Positions 25,496 to 34,356 of a stretch of DNA of 64,000 nucleotides are shown here, piece after piece. Made by a program: the position numbers and the translations under genes. Origin of the DNA: Brevibacillus choshinensis (GTDB taxonomy: Bacteria > Bacillota > Bacilli > Brevibacillales > Brevibacillaceae); the NCBI RefSeq assembly GCF_016811915.1, contig NZ_CP069127.1:3633001-3697000 (forward strand), written 5' to 3'. Positions within the stretch are counted from its first letter, which is position 1. Each line of letters starts with the position of its first letter. The notes under the pieces are model-generated. The model was given only the letters and a program-made list of their open reading frames with translations, was not told the DNA's origin and did not search any database.

Positions 25496-25738
25496 TTATA
25501 AACCGTCCAAGATGACAGAAACGCCATGGAAATAACTGGAAATATCAGCGATTTCCGGGTAATGAAGCGTGCGCTCGTTCTGCTTGCGGTTGAACAGCCT
25601 CACTTCCTGTCCGTCGTAATACGTCAAGACGCGTACGCCGTCCCACTTTACTTGCGCGACCCACTGCGTGCCTTCTGGAAACACATCCGTACTGATTGGT
25701 TCAAACGGGAACACCGGGGTTAAATCCATCGCTGCCAT
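25496..25738 (-). pseudogene. ATP-dependent DNA ligase (LigD ligase-domain type), truncated native copy
   Basis: The first about 78 residues of a LigD-type ligase, with motif I intact (QVKWDGVR) and the frame cut inside motif III: VILDG is followed by Leu and a stop where LDGE should continue. ATG 25,738 or 25,729 can serve as start. Codon use and GC match the core genes to the right, not the island. It lies 57 bases downstream of the ger operon on the same strand. The missing part is not visible in the window. The AT-rich DNA that replaces it starts within codons of the catalytic motif. Confidence 0.88.
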
Positions 25739-25794
25739 TCCTTTATTGTATTTTTGAGAACTGCTTCTTACGCTCGACTGACAGGTGTTCCAGG

Positions 25795-27153
25795 CTACTG
25801 GCGGAACGATCCGGAGGCTTTCCCTTTTCCTAGCTTCTGCTTGCCGTGATTCAATGCTTGCATCTCCGCATAGCTGGCTAACAGAGTAATGAAAAAGAAA
25901 ATGATAAATGCCACCGCAGTAACGATTCCTCCCATCTCAGACTTATTTAAAAATACATCCCCCAACAGAATGGTTACTATGCTGGCTCCCAGCGAAATCG
26001 CCCCCAGCCAAACACAGAACCTGTAAAAACGGAAAAGCTTGGTCCCCTCAGGAATGCTCACTTGCACTTCCACTTTTCGATTGGATCGAGCCTTGATATA
26101 CAAGATAGACAACAACGGAATCTGGACGATCATTGCAAGTAACGGCAAGCTGTAGCTGAGGAATGCATCCAGATCCGGAATCCTCTGAAAAACCAGCAAC
26201 GAAGTGACGGCAATAAGCCAGCCTGTAGGGAAATTGTAAACAGGATAGTGATCCTGCCCGCCAAAAGAGCCTAACCCGACTAAAAGTGCCAGGTAAGCGA
26301 CGATAACTTTGATCGTAAAGGCCGGGAACCACAGGCTGAACAGCACGATTTCTACCCTGTCCAAGAAGTCTGTGACATGGATTTGCTGAACCAAAATGAA
26401 CATCGGGAAATTGAGCCGACTCGCAATCGTATATCCCATGACCCCCAGCAAGATGAACAAGAGAAGCGTGGCGGAAAATCCAACGATGAAAATGCCGTGT
26501 TTCATAGCCGCAAAAAACAGTCGCGGATGAGTGGATGCGTGGAGGAAGGCGCCGAACAACAGAATGTCTCCATAGATTCCGATAGGCACGAAGTTGCTGA
26601 CGATAATCCGATTCAAATTGGTGCTCAGGATCGGTTCGAGTCGTTCAATGCTGTACTCGTTGGTCAATAAAAAGTACATCCCAATCGACATAAGAAAAAA
26701 AGCAGGAAAATAAATTTCATTGACCCTCGCCGCTACTTCCAGGCTGGTTCTTCCGTAATACATGATCAGCAGAACAAACACGATCAGTATGATTTCCAAC
26801 GGTGTCTGTGGGAGCAGCGTGGCATGAAAGAACTTGCAGGCACCTTTGACATCGAGGCAAATGATGAGCCAGATATACAGGAGCAGAATGATGTTGACGA
26901 AGCCGCCAACCCATTTCCCAAACACAATGAAGACAATCTCAAAGATGTTTTTTCCCGGGTAAGCTCTGGTCAACTCAGCGAGAACGAAAGCGATCACGAT
27001 CGCAAAACAGACCGGAATGATCTGGGAGAACCAAGCATCCATCCTTCCAATTGCCGCCAATGTCCGGAAAAACGAAATCATCATTCCTGTCAGCAATACG
27101 GTTCCCACCAGCCAAGCCACTTGCCGGTGGTTGATCACTTGTTTGTGAATCAT
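25795..27153 (-). CDS. Germinant receptor permease subunit (GerAB/GerXB family)
   Basis: A 452-residue inner-membrane protein of the amino acid permease superfamily. About ten hydrophobic helices fill residues 10-365 (for example WLVGTVLLTGMMISFF and IILIVFVLLIMYYG); family members are usually about 365 residues. Here about 80 further residues follow with two more transmembrane helices (about 380-400 and 408-432) and a basic tail, an unusual extension. GerB subunits bind germinant in the spore inner membrane with the A and C subunits. It is the last gene of the ger operon, 12 bases after the small membrane gene. Confidence 0.93.
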   Translation of the reverse strand: MIHKQVINHRQVAWLVGTVLLTGMMISFFRTLAAIGRMDAWFSQIIPVCFAIVIAFVLAELTRAYPGKNIFEIVFIVFGKWVGGFVNIILLLYIWLIICLDVKGACKFFHATLLPQTPLEIILIVFVLLIMYYGRTSLEVAARVNEIYFPAFFLMSIGMYFLLTNEYSIERLEPILSTNLNRIIVSNFVPIGIYGDILLFGAFLHASTHPRLFFAAMKHGIFIVGFSATLLLFILLGVMGYTIASRLNFPMFILVQQIHVTDFLDRVEIVLFSLWFPAFTIKVIVAYLALLVGLGSFGGQDHYPVYNFPTGWLIAVTSLLVFQRIPDLDAFLSYSLPLLAMIVQIPLLSILYIKARSNRKVEVQVSIPEGTKLFRFYRFCVWLGAISLGASIVTILLGDVFLNKSEMGGIVTAVAFIIFFFITLLASYAEMQALNHGKQKLGKGKASGSFRQ

Positions 27154-27165
27154 TCGTGCCCTCCT

Positions 27166-27405
27166 TTACAACAACTGATCTACCCACCCTTTAATTCGTG
27201 GGGATAGGATGTTTAGAAAATGGCCAATGGGAAGCAGTTGCGTTTGTTGAAATTGAAGAATCACAAAAAAGAAGATCGTGAAACCGTATAAGATGAAAAT
27301 AACCGCCTGCTGTTTTGCTGGCATTTGTTTTCTTTTCCGGAGAAAAAGGAACAGCTTTACAACCAGAATGCTGCAAAAAAACAACATGAACAGTCGATTC
27401 ATCAA
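27166..27405 (-). CDS. Small membrane protein of the ger operon (GerXD-like)
   Basis: A 79-residue protein with two hydrophobic helices (about 3-20 and 33-50) joined by a basic loop (RKRKQMPAKQQ). Its start overlaps the gerC stop by 4 bases and its end is 12 bases before gerB, so it is translated with the receptor. Some germinant receptor operons carry such a small fourth (D) subunit that modulates germination. The D role is inferred from position and topology. Confidence 0.8.
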   Translation of the reverse strand: MMNRLFMLFFCSILVVKLFLFLRKRKQMPAKQQAVIFILYGFTIFFFVILQFQQTQLLPIGHFLNILSPRIKGWVDQLL

Positions 27406-28556
27406 GGATCTTCCTTTGTAATGTTCGTTGTGGTTTGCCCTACGTTGGAGATTTGAACCTGAGTCTTTACGCTGTAAGTAATCCGAGGCAATTCATCGTG
27501 CCATACTTCGCGGTATTTTGATTTCCAGAGATCCGGATAATTACGTGCAAGGACGATCCCGAGCCCGATGGTATCCGCCTTCGTCTTTTTCGTTCTTTCC
27601 AGAATCGTGACGATTCCCTTCGTGACTTCTTTCGCCAGATGATTTTCAAGCATGGTGTTTATTTTTCTTTCTTCCAGATCGAGATCGCTCATATTTTCAA
27701 CGATGCCCGCAGTGGTGTACACCCGAATGTCAAAATGAATCTTTCCATTTTTCAACACAGGCTTGATATCGGCCTTACCCTTTTGTAAATAGAGACTAAA
27801 CCGTCCCTTTTTCCCCAGATCCAAGATGACGCTAAAGGGATCAAATGTGCGTTGAAACCAACGAAGCCCTTTGGCTTCTTCCGCCGTGTATGTGGTGACG
27901 AGCCTTTCTCCCCGGAAAGCAGCGATTCCGGTGGATTGAATCTCTTTTGACTTTCCCTTAGGCTGCGAGTTTACGGCTTCAAAAATCGGCAGAAATGGAT
28001 CCACACCCGGCGTGTTCAGCATTTGGGAGACGTCCTTGATCGTCACCGGAATCGCGACCGCCTTTACGAGCTCCCGAATGGCTTCCCCTGAAAAGCGTTC
28101 AAATTGGGGCTGCGCTTCCAAGAGGCTGATCGCCTTTCCTTTTGTCGCAACAATATAGGCTGTCAGGCGATTTTCTGGAAATCGGGAAATGATATCGAGC
28201 GATTCGCGAAACCCGTCTTTTGCCAGGCTCTCTCCGATTACGACGATTCGATGGTGCGCGTAGTAGATATGCCTCGACATCCTGGACTGCATTTTGTTAT
28301 GAGCATCACGCATGGTTTTGCCGACGGCTGAGTCCACATAATAGCTCTTCTCACCGCTTGTCCCACCGCCACCACCCGATGTTCCCCCCATATGACTGAC
28401 AAGGGGAACCTGTACGGATAGGCGGACGCCCTCCGCCTCTTTGTCAACCGCCATCGCAATGACGATCGCAATGTCATTGACTTCACGGCGGTCCCAACAA
28501 CCAGAGACTGTCAGCATGCACAGTACGATCGTGAGAAGCAGTGCCATGCGCTTCAC
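27402..28556 (-). CDS. Germinant receptor lipoprotein subunit (GerAC/GerXC family)
   Basis: A 384-residue lipoprotein. The signal peptide ends in the lipobox TVSGC followed by WDRREVND, the family's hallmark. Three mixed alpha-beta domains follow, including the SRHIYYAHHRIVVIGE region and C-terminal domain 3. GerC subunits sit on the outer face of the spore inner membrane and need Lgt for lipidation; an lgt gene is at 31.3 kb. The start overlaps the gerA stop by 4 bases. Confidence 0.95.
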   Translation of the reverse strand: MKRMALLLTIVLCMLTVSGCWDRREVNDIAIVIAMAVDKEAEGVRLSVQVPLVSHMGGTSGGGGGTSGEKSYYVDSAVGKTMRDAHNKMQSRMSRHIYYAHHRIVVIGESLAKDGFRESLDIISRFPENRLTAYIVATKGKAISLLEAQPQFERFSGEAIRELVKAVAIPVTIKDVSQMLNTPGVDPFLPIFEAVNSQPKGKSKEIQSTGIAAFRGERLVTTYTAEEAKGLRWFQRTFDPFSVILDLGKKGRFSLYLQKGKADIKPVLKNGKIHFDIRVYTTAGIVENMSDLDLEERKINTMLENHLAKEVTKGIVTILERTKKTKADTIGLGIVLARNYPDLWKSKYREVWHDELPRITYSVKTQVQISNVGQTTTNITKEDP

Positions 28557-30163
28557 GATTTCCCCTCCTCGTTCGAATGACTGTTGCCCTTGATCCCCTC
28601 CTGCCCTTTGTCTTGATTAATGGAAGCTACGAATCCGGCATCCATTCTCCTCGCATTTTGAATCCCCATAAAGCTTGGTCGCTTTTCGAGCTGCGACCAC
28701 GGAGAGCGCAGGAAGACATCCTTTAGATCCCCGACTGACATGGGTGCGATAGGAGAGAGATAGGGAACGCCAAACGATCGCAGGTTCGCCATATGTCCCA
28801 CAATAATGAGGAGTACGACCAATATTCCGTAGATACCCAAGATGGAAGCAGCGATCATGATCGGAAACCGCAGCATGCGCAGGGCGATCGCAGCGTTGAA
28901 ATGAGGAATCGTAAAGGAGGCGATCCCAGTGATGGATACCACAATAACCATAGGGGCCGAGACGATCCCCGCTTGTACTGCTGCTTGACCTACAACGAGG
29001 GCACCCAATATACTGACAGCTTGGCCGACCGTCTTGGGAAGGCGAATGCCTGCTTCGCGCAACGCTTCAAAGGCAATCTCCATGAGAAGGGCCTCGACAA
29101 TAGCAGGAAAAGGAATGGCCTCGCGAGCGGCGGCAATGCTGAGCAGCAGCGTCGTCGGAAGCATTTGTTGATGAAAGGTGGTGATCGCCACGTAGACCCC
29201 AGGTGTTAGGAGGGATACAAACAGGAACAAATAGCGCAGCCAGCGAACCAACGTCGCCATTTGGAAACGCTCGAAGTAGTCCTCGTTCGCTTGCAGCATC
29301 ATCCAAAATGTAGTCGGCACCAGAAGCACCATGGGTGTACCATCTACAAAAATGGCAACCCTCCCTTCCAGAAGAGCGCCAGCTACCGTATCGGGGCGTT
29401 CCGAATACATAACCTGCGGAAACGGGGAATAGGTACTGTCTTGAATAAATTCTTCGATATATCCGCTTTCCAGTACGGCATCGATATCAATCTTCCCGAT
29501 ACGCTGAGAAACCTCATCCACGATTTGCGGATCGGTGATTCCTTCCAGGAACGACACTACGATATTTGTGTTTGACTCTCGACCGACCACCAGTGATTTC
29601 ATCTTCAGTCGAGGGGTTTTCAGCTTCCTGCGCAGCATGGACGTATTCGTACGGATGTTTTCGATAAAGCCTTCCCGCGGCCCGCGGATGACTGCCTCTC
29701 CCTCTGGTTCATTCACAGAGCGCATTTCTGCTCCGCGGATCCCCAACGTGAGTGCCTCCGTATTGCCCTGAATCAGAATACCCGTATCCCCACTGAGCAC
29801 GGCCTGCAGCAGCTTTTTATAATCCCTGACCTTGGATATCTGCGAGACGGGCAATAGCGCTTCCTCTATCACTTGAATATCGTCGTCGCCATCTTCCAAG
29901 ACCATCAACGCTTTCAATGCCTGATTGACTTCTTTGGTGTCAATCAGGCCATCCACAAAAACGGCAACCGCGTGCACGCTGTTTCTTTGCTTGAACTCGC
30001 GAATGACGAAATCGGAGCAATCGGAGAACAAATTTTTCAGAAAGGAAATGTTATCTTCCAGCTCTTCAAAAAGCGGAATGCCTTCCAGCTCTGTCAAGCT
30101 GCAGGCATCGATCGTGTCAATGAGTTCTTGTGTCCTGTCTCTTTCTTTTCTCGGAAACTTCAT
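28553..30163 (-). CDS. Germinant receptor A subunit (GerAA/SpoVAF family)
   Basis: About 536 residues. The soluble N-terminal domain (about 1-270) contains FVDGLIDTKEVNQAL and the middle part ILIQGNTEALTLG and PREGFIENIRTNTSMLRRKLKTP, all typical of GerA. The C-terminal half has five or six transmembrane helices with SERPDTVAGALLEGRVAIFVDGTP just before them. I chose ATG 30,163 because GGTGA stands 4 bases upstream; ATG 30,232 is the alternative, while longer frames run into the divergent ligase-polymerase gene and are not family-like. It heads the ger operon, which should be expressed in the forespore. Confidence 0.93.
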   Translation of the reverse strand: MKFPRKERDRTQELIDTIDACSLTELEGIPLFEELEDNISFLKNLFSDCSDFVIREFKQRNSVHAVAVFVDGLIDTKEVNQALKALMVLEDGDDDIQVIEEALLPVSQISKVRDYKKLLQAVLSGDTGILIQGNTEALTLGIRGAEMRSVNEPEGEAVIRGPREGFIENIRTNTSMLRRKLKTPRLKMKSLVVGRESNTNIVVSFLEGITDPQIVDEVSQRIGKIDIDAVLESGYIEEFIQDSTYSPFPQVMYSERPDTVAGALLEGRVAIFVDGTPMVLLVPTTFWMMLQANEDYFERFQMATLVRWLRYLFLFVSLLTPGVYVAITTFHQQMLPTTLLLSIAAAREAIPFPAIVEALLMEIAFEALREAGIRLPKTVGQAVSILGALVVGQAAVQAGIVSAPMVIVVSITGIASFTIPHFNAAIALRMLRFPIMIAASILGIYGILVVLLIIVGHMANLRSFGVPYLSPIAPMSVGDLKDVFLRSPWSQLEKRPSFMGIQNARRMDAGFVASINQDKGQEGIKGNSHSNEEGKS

Positions 30164-30301
30164 CCCTTCACCAACCACTGGCAAGATATCCGTATTATGG
30201 ATAACATCGCCCCATCCTATGCAGGCAGCCATTTCCTCGCATAAGGTACGCGCCAGTGGAGAAAGTAGGGGCAAGTAGACGACTGGGAAGAAGGTGCCTG
30301 T

Positions 30302-31204
30302 TTGCCAACCGCAGCCAAAGAGTACGAGCTGACCCTCGACGGCCACACGATGATGATTACGAACCCGTATAAACCGCTTTGGCCTGAGGCGAATGTCACC
30401 AAACTGGACTACATCCGGTATTTGCTGCTTGTCTCCTCCCCCCTTCTCGCCTATGCGAAGAACAGGCTTCTGACTGTCATTCGTTATCCGCACGGAATCC
30501 ATGACAAGCATTTTTACCAAAAGAATGCTCCCGAGTACTCCCCGCCGTGGCTTATGACGAGTGTCTGGGAAAATACGCGCTACGTGCTGTGCAATGACCA
30601 AGCCACACTCATCTGGATGGCCAACCAAGCAGCACTGGAATGGCATGTTTCCTTTCACCACGCGCAGGATGAGATGCCTACCGAGCTGGTATTCGACTTG
30701 GATCCTTCTACAGATGATTTCTCCGTGGTAATCGAAGCGGCCCTGCTTCTAAAAGAGCTGCTCGACGAACTGCAGCTGCCGTCCATCGTAAAAACGTCGG
30801 GAGCGAGCGGTCTGCAAATCTACATTCCGATCGAGCTTCGCTATTCATTTGAGCAGACTCGGGAGGTCGGACAGTTCATCGCTTCTTATCTGGTGAGTAA
30901 ACACCCGAAGCTGGTCACGATTGAAAGATTGATCAAAAATCGCGGAACGAAATTGTACATCGACTACCTGCAGCATTGGCGGGGAAAAACATTACCCGCT
31001 CCCTACTCGACGCGGGCAAAAATGCATGCAACGGTATCGACTCCTTTGCATTGGCGTGAAGTACCCCATATTCATCCGACTGATTTCACCGTACACAATG
31101 TGCCAGATCGACTAAAAAAAGAGGGAGATCTGTTTGCCGCCGTGTCTTTCCCCTCCCAACGAGCTTCGTTGGATGCGATCCTCTCGATCTTGCACCAGAG
31201 ATGA
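30302..31204 (+). CDS. Stand-alone NHEJ polymerase/primase domain (LigD-Pol family)
   Basis: A 300-residue archaeo-eukaryotic primase-fold polymerase of the LigD PolDom family, which fills gaps and adds nucleotides at double-strand breaks held by Ku. The family markers are visible: TNPYKPLWPEANVTKLDYI near the N-terminus, RYPHGIHDKHFYQKNAP, the catalytic pair in ELVFDLDPS (about 138-143), SGASGLQIYIP, and YLQHWRGKT...STRAK. No ligase or nuclease domain is fused. Start is TTG 30,302 with AGAAGG upstream. The gene is divergent from the ger operon; its probable ligase partner on the other side of that operon is truncated. Confidence 0.93.
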   Translation: MPTAAKEYELTLDGHTMMITNPYKPLWPEANVTKLDYIRYLLLVSSPLLAYAKNRLLTVIRYPHGIHDKHFYQKNAPEYSPPWLMTSVWENTRYVLCNDQATLIWMANQAALEWHVSFHHAQDEMPTELVFDLDPSTDDFSVVIEAALLLKELLDELQLPSIVKTSGASGLQIYIPIELRYSFEQTREVGQFIASYLVSKHPKLVTIERLIKNRGTKLYIDYLQHWRGKTLPAPYSTRAKMHATVSTPLHWREVPHIHPTDFTVHNVPDRLKKEGDLFAAVSFPSQRASLDAILSILHQR

Positions 31205-31213
31205 CGGTGATTT

Positions 31214-31243
31214 TTGAATCCTTGCTTCGGTTTATGCTATACT
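31214..31243 (+). promoter_or_regulatory. Sigma-A-type promoter of lgt
   Basis: TTGAAT (31,214-31,219), an 18-base spacer and TATACT (31,238-31,243), 34 bases before the lgt start. Confidence 0.6.
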
Positions 31244-31277
31244 GTGCAGAGACGTTTAGAGGCAAGGAGGAACATTC

Positions 31278-32075
31278 ATGATTGATCCGATAGCAATTGC
31301 ACTCGGGCCCTTGAAGATTCACTGGTACGGCATCATTATGGGACTTGCATTTTTCCTAGGCACTTATCTCGCCCGGTACAATTCCAAACGTTCAGGCATC
31401 GATGCAGATCACATCCTGAACATGGTCGTATTGATCATACCTGCTGCGATTATTTGTGCCCGCCTTTACTATGTGATCTTTGAGTGGGATCAATATAAAA
31501 ACAATTTGATGGACATTTTCGCGGTATGGAAAGGCGGACTTGCCATTCACGGCGGTCTGATCGGAGGCGTGCTGGCTGGGACCTGGTATATCCGCAAGCA
31601 CAACTTGCCATTCCTCAAATTGGCGGACGTGATGATGCCGAGTGTCATTTTAGGGCAAGCCATCGGCCGTTGGGGCAACTTCATTAACCAGGAAGCGCAT
31701 GGCGGTCCTGCAAGCGCGGAGTTCATGGCGAAATTCCCTGCCTTTATCCGCGATCAGATGTACATCGGCGGTCAATACTACCACCCGACCTTCTTGTATG
31801 AGTCGTTGTGGAACCTCGTTGTTTTTGGCATCCTGATCCTCATGCTTTACCGCTTCAAGAAATTCGATGGGCAAATCTTGTTCAGCTATATGATTTTGTA
31901 CTCTATCGGTCGCTTCTTCATCGAAGGAATGCGTACAGACAGCTTGCTGATTGCGGACACGCTGCGTGTAGCCCAGCTGGTCAGCCTGAGCCTCATCGCT
32001 TTTGGACTGATCCTGATGCTCATCTTCGCTAGAAAAAGCAAGCAATCAGGTCAATCCCACAATTCCGTAGAATGA
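31278..32075 (+). CDS. lgt: Prolipoprotein diacylglyceryl transferase
   Basis: A 265-residue membrane enzyme that moves diacylglycerol from phosphatidylglycerol onto the lipobox Cys of prolipoproteins. Seven transmembrane helices are predicted. Signatures: KIHWYGIIMGLAF near the start, AVWKGGLAIHGGLIGG, the Lgt signature GRWGNFINQEAHGG (about residues 130-143) and YDSIGRFFIEGMRTD-like C-terminus (SIGRFFIEGMRTDSL). Start ATG 31,278 follows AAGGAGG. A promoter and terminator frame it as a single gene. It differs from the decayed Lgt-like gene at 21.2 kb. Confidence 0.97.
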   Translation: MIDPIAIALGPLKIHWYGIIMGLAFFLGTYLARYNSKRSGIDADHILNMVVLIIPAAIICARLYYVIFEWDQYKNNLMDIFAVWKGGLAIHGGLIGGVLAGTWYIRKHNLPFLKLADVMMPSVILGQAIGRWGNFINQEAHGGPASAEFMAKFPAFIRDQMYIGGQYYHPTFLYESLWNLVVFGILILMLYRFKKFDGQILFSYMILYSIGRFFIEGMRTDSLLIADTLRVAQLVSLSLIAFGLILMLIFARKSKQSGQSHNSVE

Positions 32076-32089
32076 CCAACGAAAACGTG

Positions 32090-32121
32090 CTCCCTTTCTG
32101 TTGAGAGGGGCACTTTTTTTG
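32090..32121 (+). terminator. Rho-independent terminator of lgt
   Basis: GTGCTCCCTTTCT pairs with AGAGGGGCAC and is followed by TTTTTTTG. Confidence 0.8.
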
Positions 32122-32195
32122 TTTCGCTTGTCTGAATTGTCACAAAGCCGGATATGATGGGAAGAAGAGATGGTAAACGGAAAGGAGAATGTGCG

Positions 32196-32435
32196 ATGGA
32201 TGAAGAAATGCTGGAAGAGTTTCTCGATCGTTCGGTTCGCATCCACTTTGCCCCGGATATGATAGGTCCTGGACTCTCTCCGCATGTGGACGGCAAACTG
32301 TATGACTACAGTGCAAATGGCATTATGCTGCAAGAAGCAGACGGCTCATTGGATTACATCCCCCTGTCATCGATACGGCTCGTACAGATCAAACCGAAGC
32401 CAGGTCTCTGGGAGAGATTGATTGGTTCTGCCTAG
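32196..32435 (+). CDS. Small hypothetical protein (beta-rich, LSm-like)
   Basis: A 79-residue protein. ATG 32,196 is chosen because AAAGGAGAA precedes it; upstream in-frame codons are not protein-like. The layout is a short acidic helix (MDEEMLEEFLDRS) followed by strands (VRIHFAPD, GKLYDYSANGIMLQE, IPLSSIRLVQIKP), which recalls small LSm or PilZ-like barrels, and a C-terminal helix. I do not recognise a named family. Single gene with its own terminator. Confidence 0.75.
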   Translation: MDEEMLEEFLDRSVRIHFAPDMIGPGLSPHVDGKLYDYSANGIMLQEADGSLDYIPLSSIRLVQIKPKPGLWERLIGSA

Positions 32436-32452
32436 TGATCCTGCCATCAAAA

Positions 32453-32499
32453 AAAGACACCTTGCACCGGCTTGTCCACCGATGTCAGGTGTCTTTCTC
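32453..32499. terminator. Bidirectional terminator
   Basis: AAAGACACCT pairs with AGGTGTCTTT around a 24-base loop; A-rich on the left and T-rich on the right, between the convergent small gene and pit. Confidence 0.75.
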
Positions 32500-32528
32500 A
32501 TGTAACCAAAGCTTGCCCTACACCGTCC

Positions 32529-33548
32529 TTACAGGAACACGTCAAACACGACATAACAGGCTGCTGCGAGCAATGCGGTAACAGGCAGGGTAATGACCCA
32601 TGTTACCAGAATGCGTCCAGCCAATCCCCATTTGACGGCGTTCAGCTTTTGGGATGCCCCTACCCCAAGGATCGCGGAAGTAATGACGTGTGTAGTACTC
32701 ACTGGTAGCTTAAGCGTAGTAAAGATCGTAATGATCAGCGCAGAAGACAGGTCAGCCGAGAAACCGCTGATTGGCTTGATTTTCATAATCTTGCCACCCA
32801 TTGTCTTGATGATGCGCCAGCCGCCAACCGAAGTACCGAGGGCCATAGCGATTGCAGCCGATAATTTCACCCAAAGCGGAATGGTAAACTCACCTGGCGC
32901 TTGATGCAAAAATCCTCCGGAAAGCAGGGCCAGCGTGATTACACCCATCGTTTTCTGAGCATCGTTCGCACCGTGGCTAAAGGATTGCCAGGAAGCGGAC
33001 AGCACTTGCAGGGCACGGAAGTTGCGGTTTGTCCGATGATAGGCCGTATTGGCTACGATCGCAGACACGATCTTGATAACAATGAAACCGACAACGAAGG
33101 CCACGATCGGAGAAATAATCAGAGCTTTTACGATGTCAAGGAACCCTTCCATATTAATGGAGCCAAATCCTGCAGCACCTACCGCAGCACCGGCTACACC
33201 GCCGATAATAGCATGAGAGGAAGAGCTGGGAATCCCAAACCACCACGTGATCAGATTCCACAGGATTGCGGCGGTAAGTGCTGCAAGAACGACGAGCAAT
33301 CCATTTTCTAATTTGAATGGATCTGTAATTTTTCCACCGATCGTCTTCGCTACCCCTGTATAGGTGAGGGCGCCAACCAGATTACATACAGATGCGATGA
33401 TGATTGCCGTGCGAGGACTGAGCGCTCGTGTCGAAACAGATGTCGCGATTGCATTGGCCGTGTCGTGAAAGCCATTGATAAAGTCAAAGCTAAGCGCCAT
33501 GATGACGACAAGTATGAGAATAATCACATCTGGCGAAAGATCAGGCAT
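32529..33548 (-). CDS. pit: Low-affinity inorganic phosphate transporter (Pit family)
   Basis: A 339-residue membrane carrier of the PiT family (proton- or cation-coupled phosphate or metal-phosphate uptake). The two inverted PiT signature repeats are visible: FDFINGFHDTANAIATSVSTRAL near the N-terminus (reading GFHDTANA) and SFSHGANDAQKTMGVI near residue 195 (reading GANDAQK). About ten transmembrane helices. The start overlaps the end of the DUF47 gene by 8 bases, so the pair is translationally coupled. Confidence 0.96.
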   Translation of the reverse strand: MPDLSPDVIILILVVIMALSFDFINGFHDTANAIATSVSTRALSPRTAIIIASVCNLVGALTYTGVAKTIGGKITDPFKLENGLLVVLAALTAAILWNLITWWFGIPSSSSHAIIGGVAGAAVGAAGFGSINMEGFLDIVKALIISPIVAFVVGFIVIKIVSAIVANTAYHRTNRNFRALQVLSASWQSFSHGANDAQKTMGVITLALLSGGFLHQAPGEFTIPLWVKLSAAIAMALGTSVGGWRIIKTMGGKIMKIKPISGFSADLSSALIITIFTTLKLPVSTTHVITSAILGVGASQKLNAVKWGLAGRILVTWVITLPVTALLAAACYVVFDVFL

Positions 33549-34158
33549 TCTTTAACACGATCCCTTCTACCAGGTTGGAAACGTCCTCTGCAAAGTCCGC
33601 ACAGTCTTCAAGCTTGTCGTAAATCTCCTTCAGCTTGATCGCTTCAATCGGATTCGCATCAGGTGCGTTCAGCAGATCGGATACCATTTTCCGATAGTTC
33701 GAATCGGATTCATGTTCCAAGTCCTTGATTTCACGTGCGATTTTGGAAACGACCTGGTGATCCAGCTTGCGAAGAGTCCGGATCAGTTCGATTAGTTTCG
33801 CTGAGCATTTAACCAGAATATTAGCCTGAGCGAGGACGCGCGGATCCGGCTGTTTTACTTGGTAGAGATACATGCGATCTGCTACACCATCGATGTAATC
33901 GATCATCGAGTCCATCGTATGAGCCAATTGATGAATATCTTCGCGCTCAAGCGGAGTGATAAAAGTGGAGTTCAGCTCGTTCATGATGCGACGAACAATT
34001 TCATCCCCTTCTTTTTCCACAGCTTTGATTGCCTTGACCTTCGCTTCCAAATCCTGATAGTTTCCTATCATCTCATAGAACAGATGCGTTCCTTTGTGGA
34101 CAGTGGCAATTTGCTGTTCGAACAGATCGAAGAAGATATACTTGTTAGATTTTAACAT
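33541..34158 (-). CDS. DUF47/PhoU-like Pit accessory regulator
   Basis: A 205-residue all-helical protein of the DUF47 (YkaA) family, related to PhoU. Conserved acidic helices include VEKEGDEIVRRIMNELNS, PLEREDIHQLAHTMDSMIDYIDGVAD and IYDKLEDCADFAEDVSN. Such proteins accompany Pit transporters and limit uptake. I chose ATG 34,158 because AGGAG lies about 12 bases upstream; the GTG at 34,173 touches that site. First gene of the pit operon, with a promoter at 34,200-34,228. Confidence 0.93.
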   Translation of the reverse strand: MLKSNKYIFFDLFEQQIATVHKGTHLFYEMIGNYQDLEAKVKAIKAVEKEGDEIVRRIMNELNSTFITPLEREDIHQLAHTMDSMIDYIDGVADRMYLYQVKQPDPRVLAQANILVKCSAKLIELIRTLRKLDHQVVSKIAREIKDLEHESDSNYRKMVSDLLNAPDANPIEAIKLKEIYDKLEDCADFAEDVSNLVEGIVLKNA

Positions 34159-34199
34159 ACGTTCCCTAGTCACTCCTTTGGAAAAATCACACCTAGATG

Positions 34200-34228
34200 A
34201 TTATAACGAACATTAATGTGAACGTAAA
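34200..34228 (-). promoter_or_regulatory. Sigma-A-type promoter of the DUF47-pit operon
   Basis: On the minus strand TTTACG, exactly 17 bases, then TATAAT, about 42 bases before the DUF47 start. Confidence 0.65.
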
Positions 34229-34306
34229 TTTAAAAACAAGGGAAAGTGTATGTATTTTTCTTTAACGTATTGTTAAGTTTTTGTAAATGCCCTTTACATG
34301 GCCACA

Positions 34307-34341
34307 CAAAAACACTCGCATCCGCAAAAAGGTACGAGTGT
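34307..34341 (-). terminator. Rho-independent terminator of the GGDEF gene
   Basis: ACACTCG (34,312-34,318) pairs with CGAGTGT (34,335-34,341); on the minus strand TTTTTGTG follows. Confidence 0.7.
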
Positions 34342-34356
34342 CAGTGGCTTTCTTGT

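Noticed and set aside
30233..30661. Upstream extension of gerA to 30,661
   Set aside because: It lies on top of the LigD-Pol gene, is not GerA-like, and is a shadow frame of that gene.
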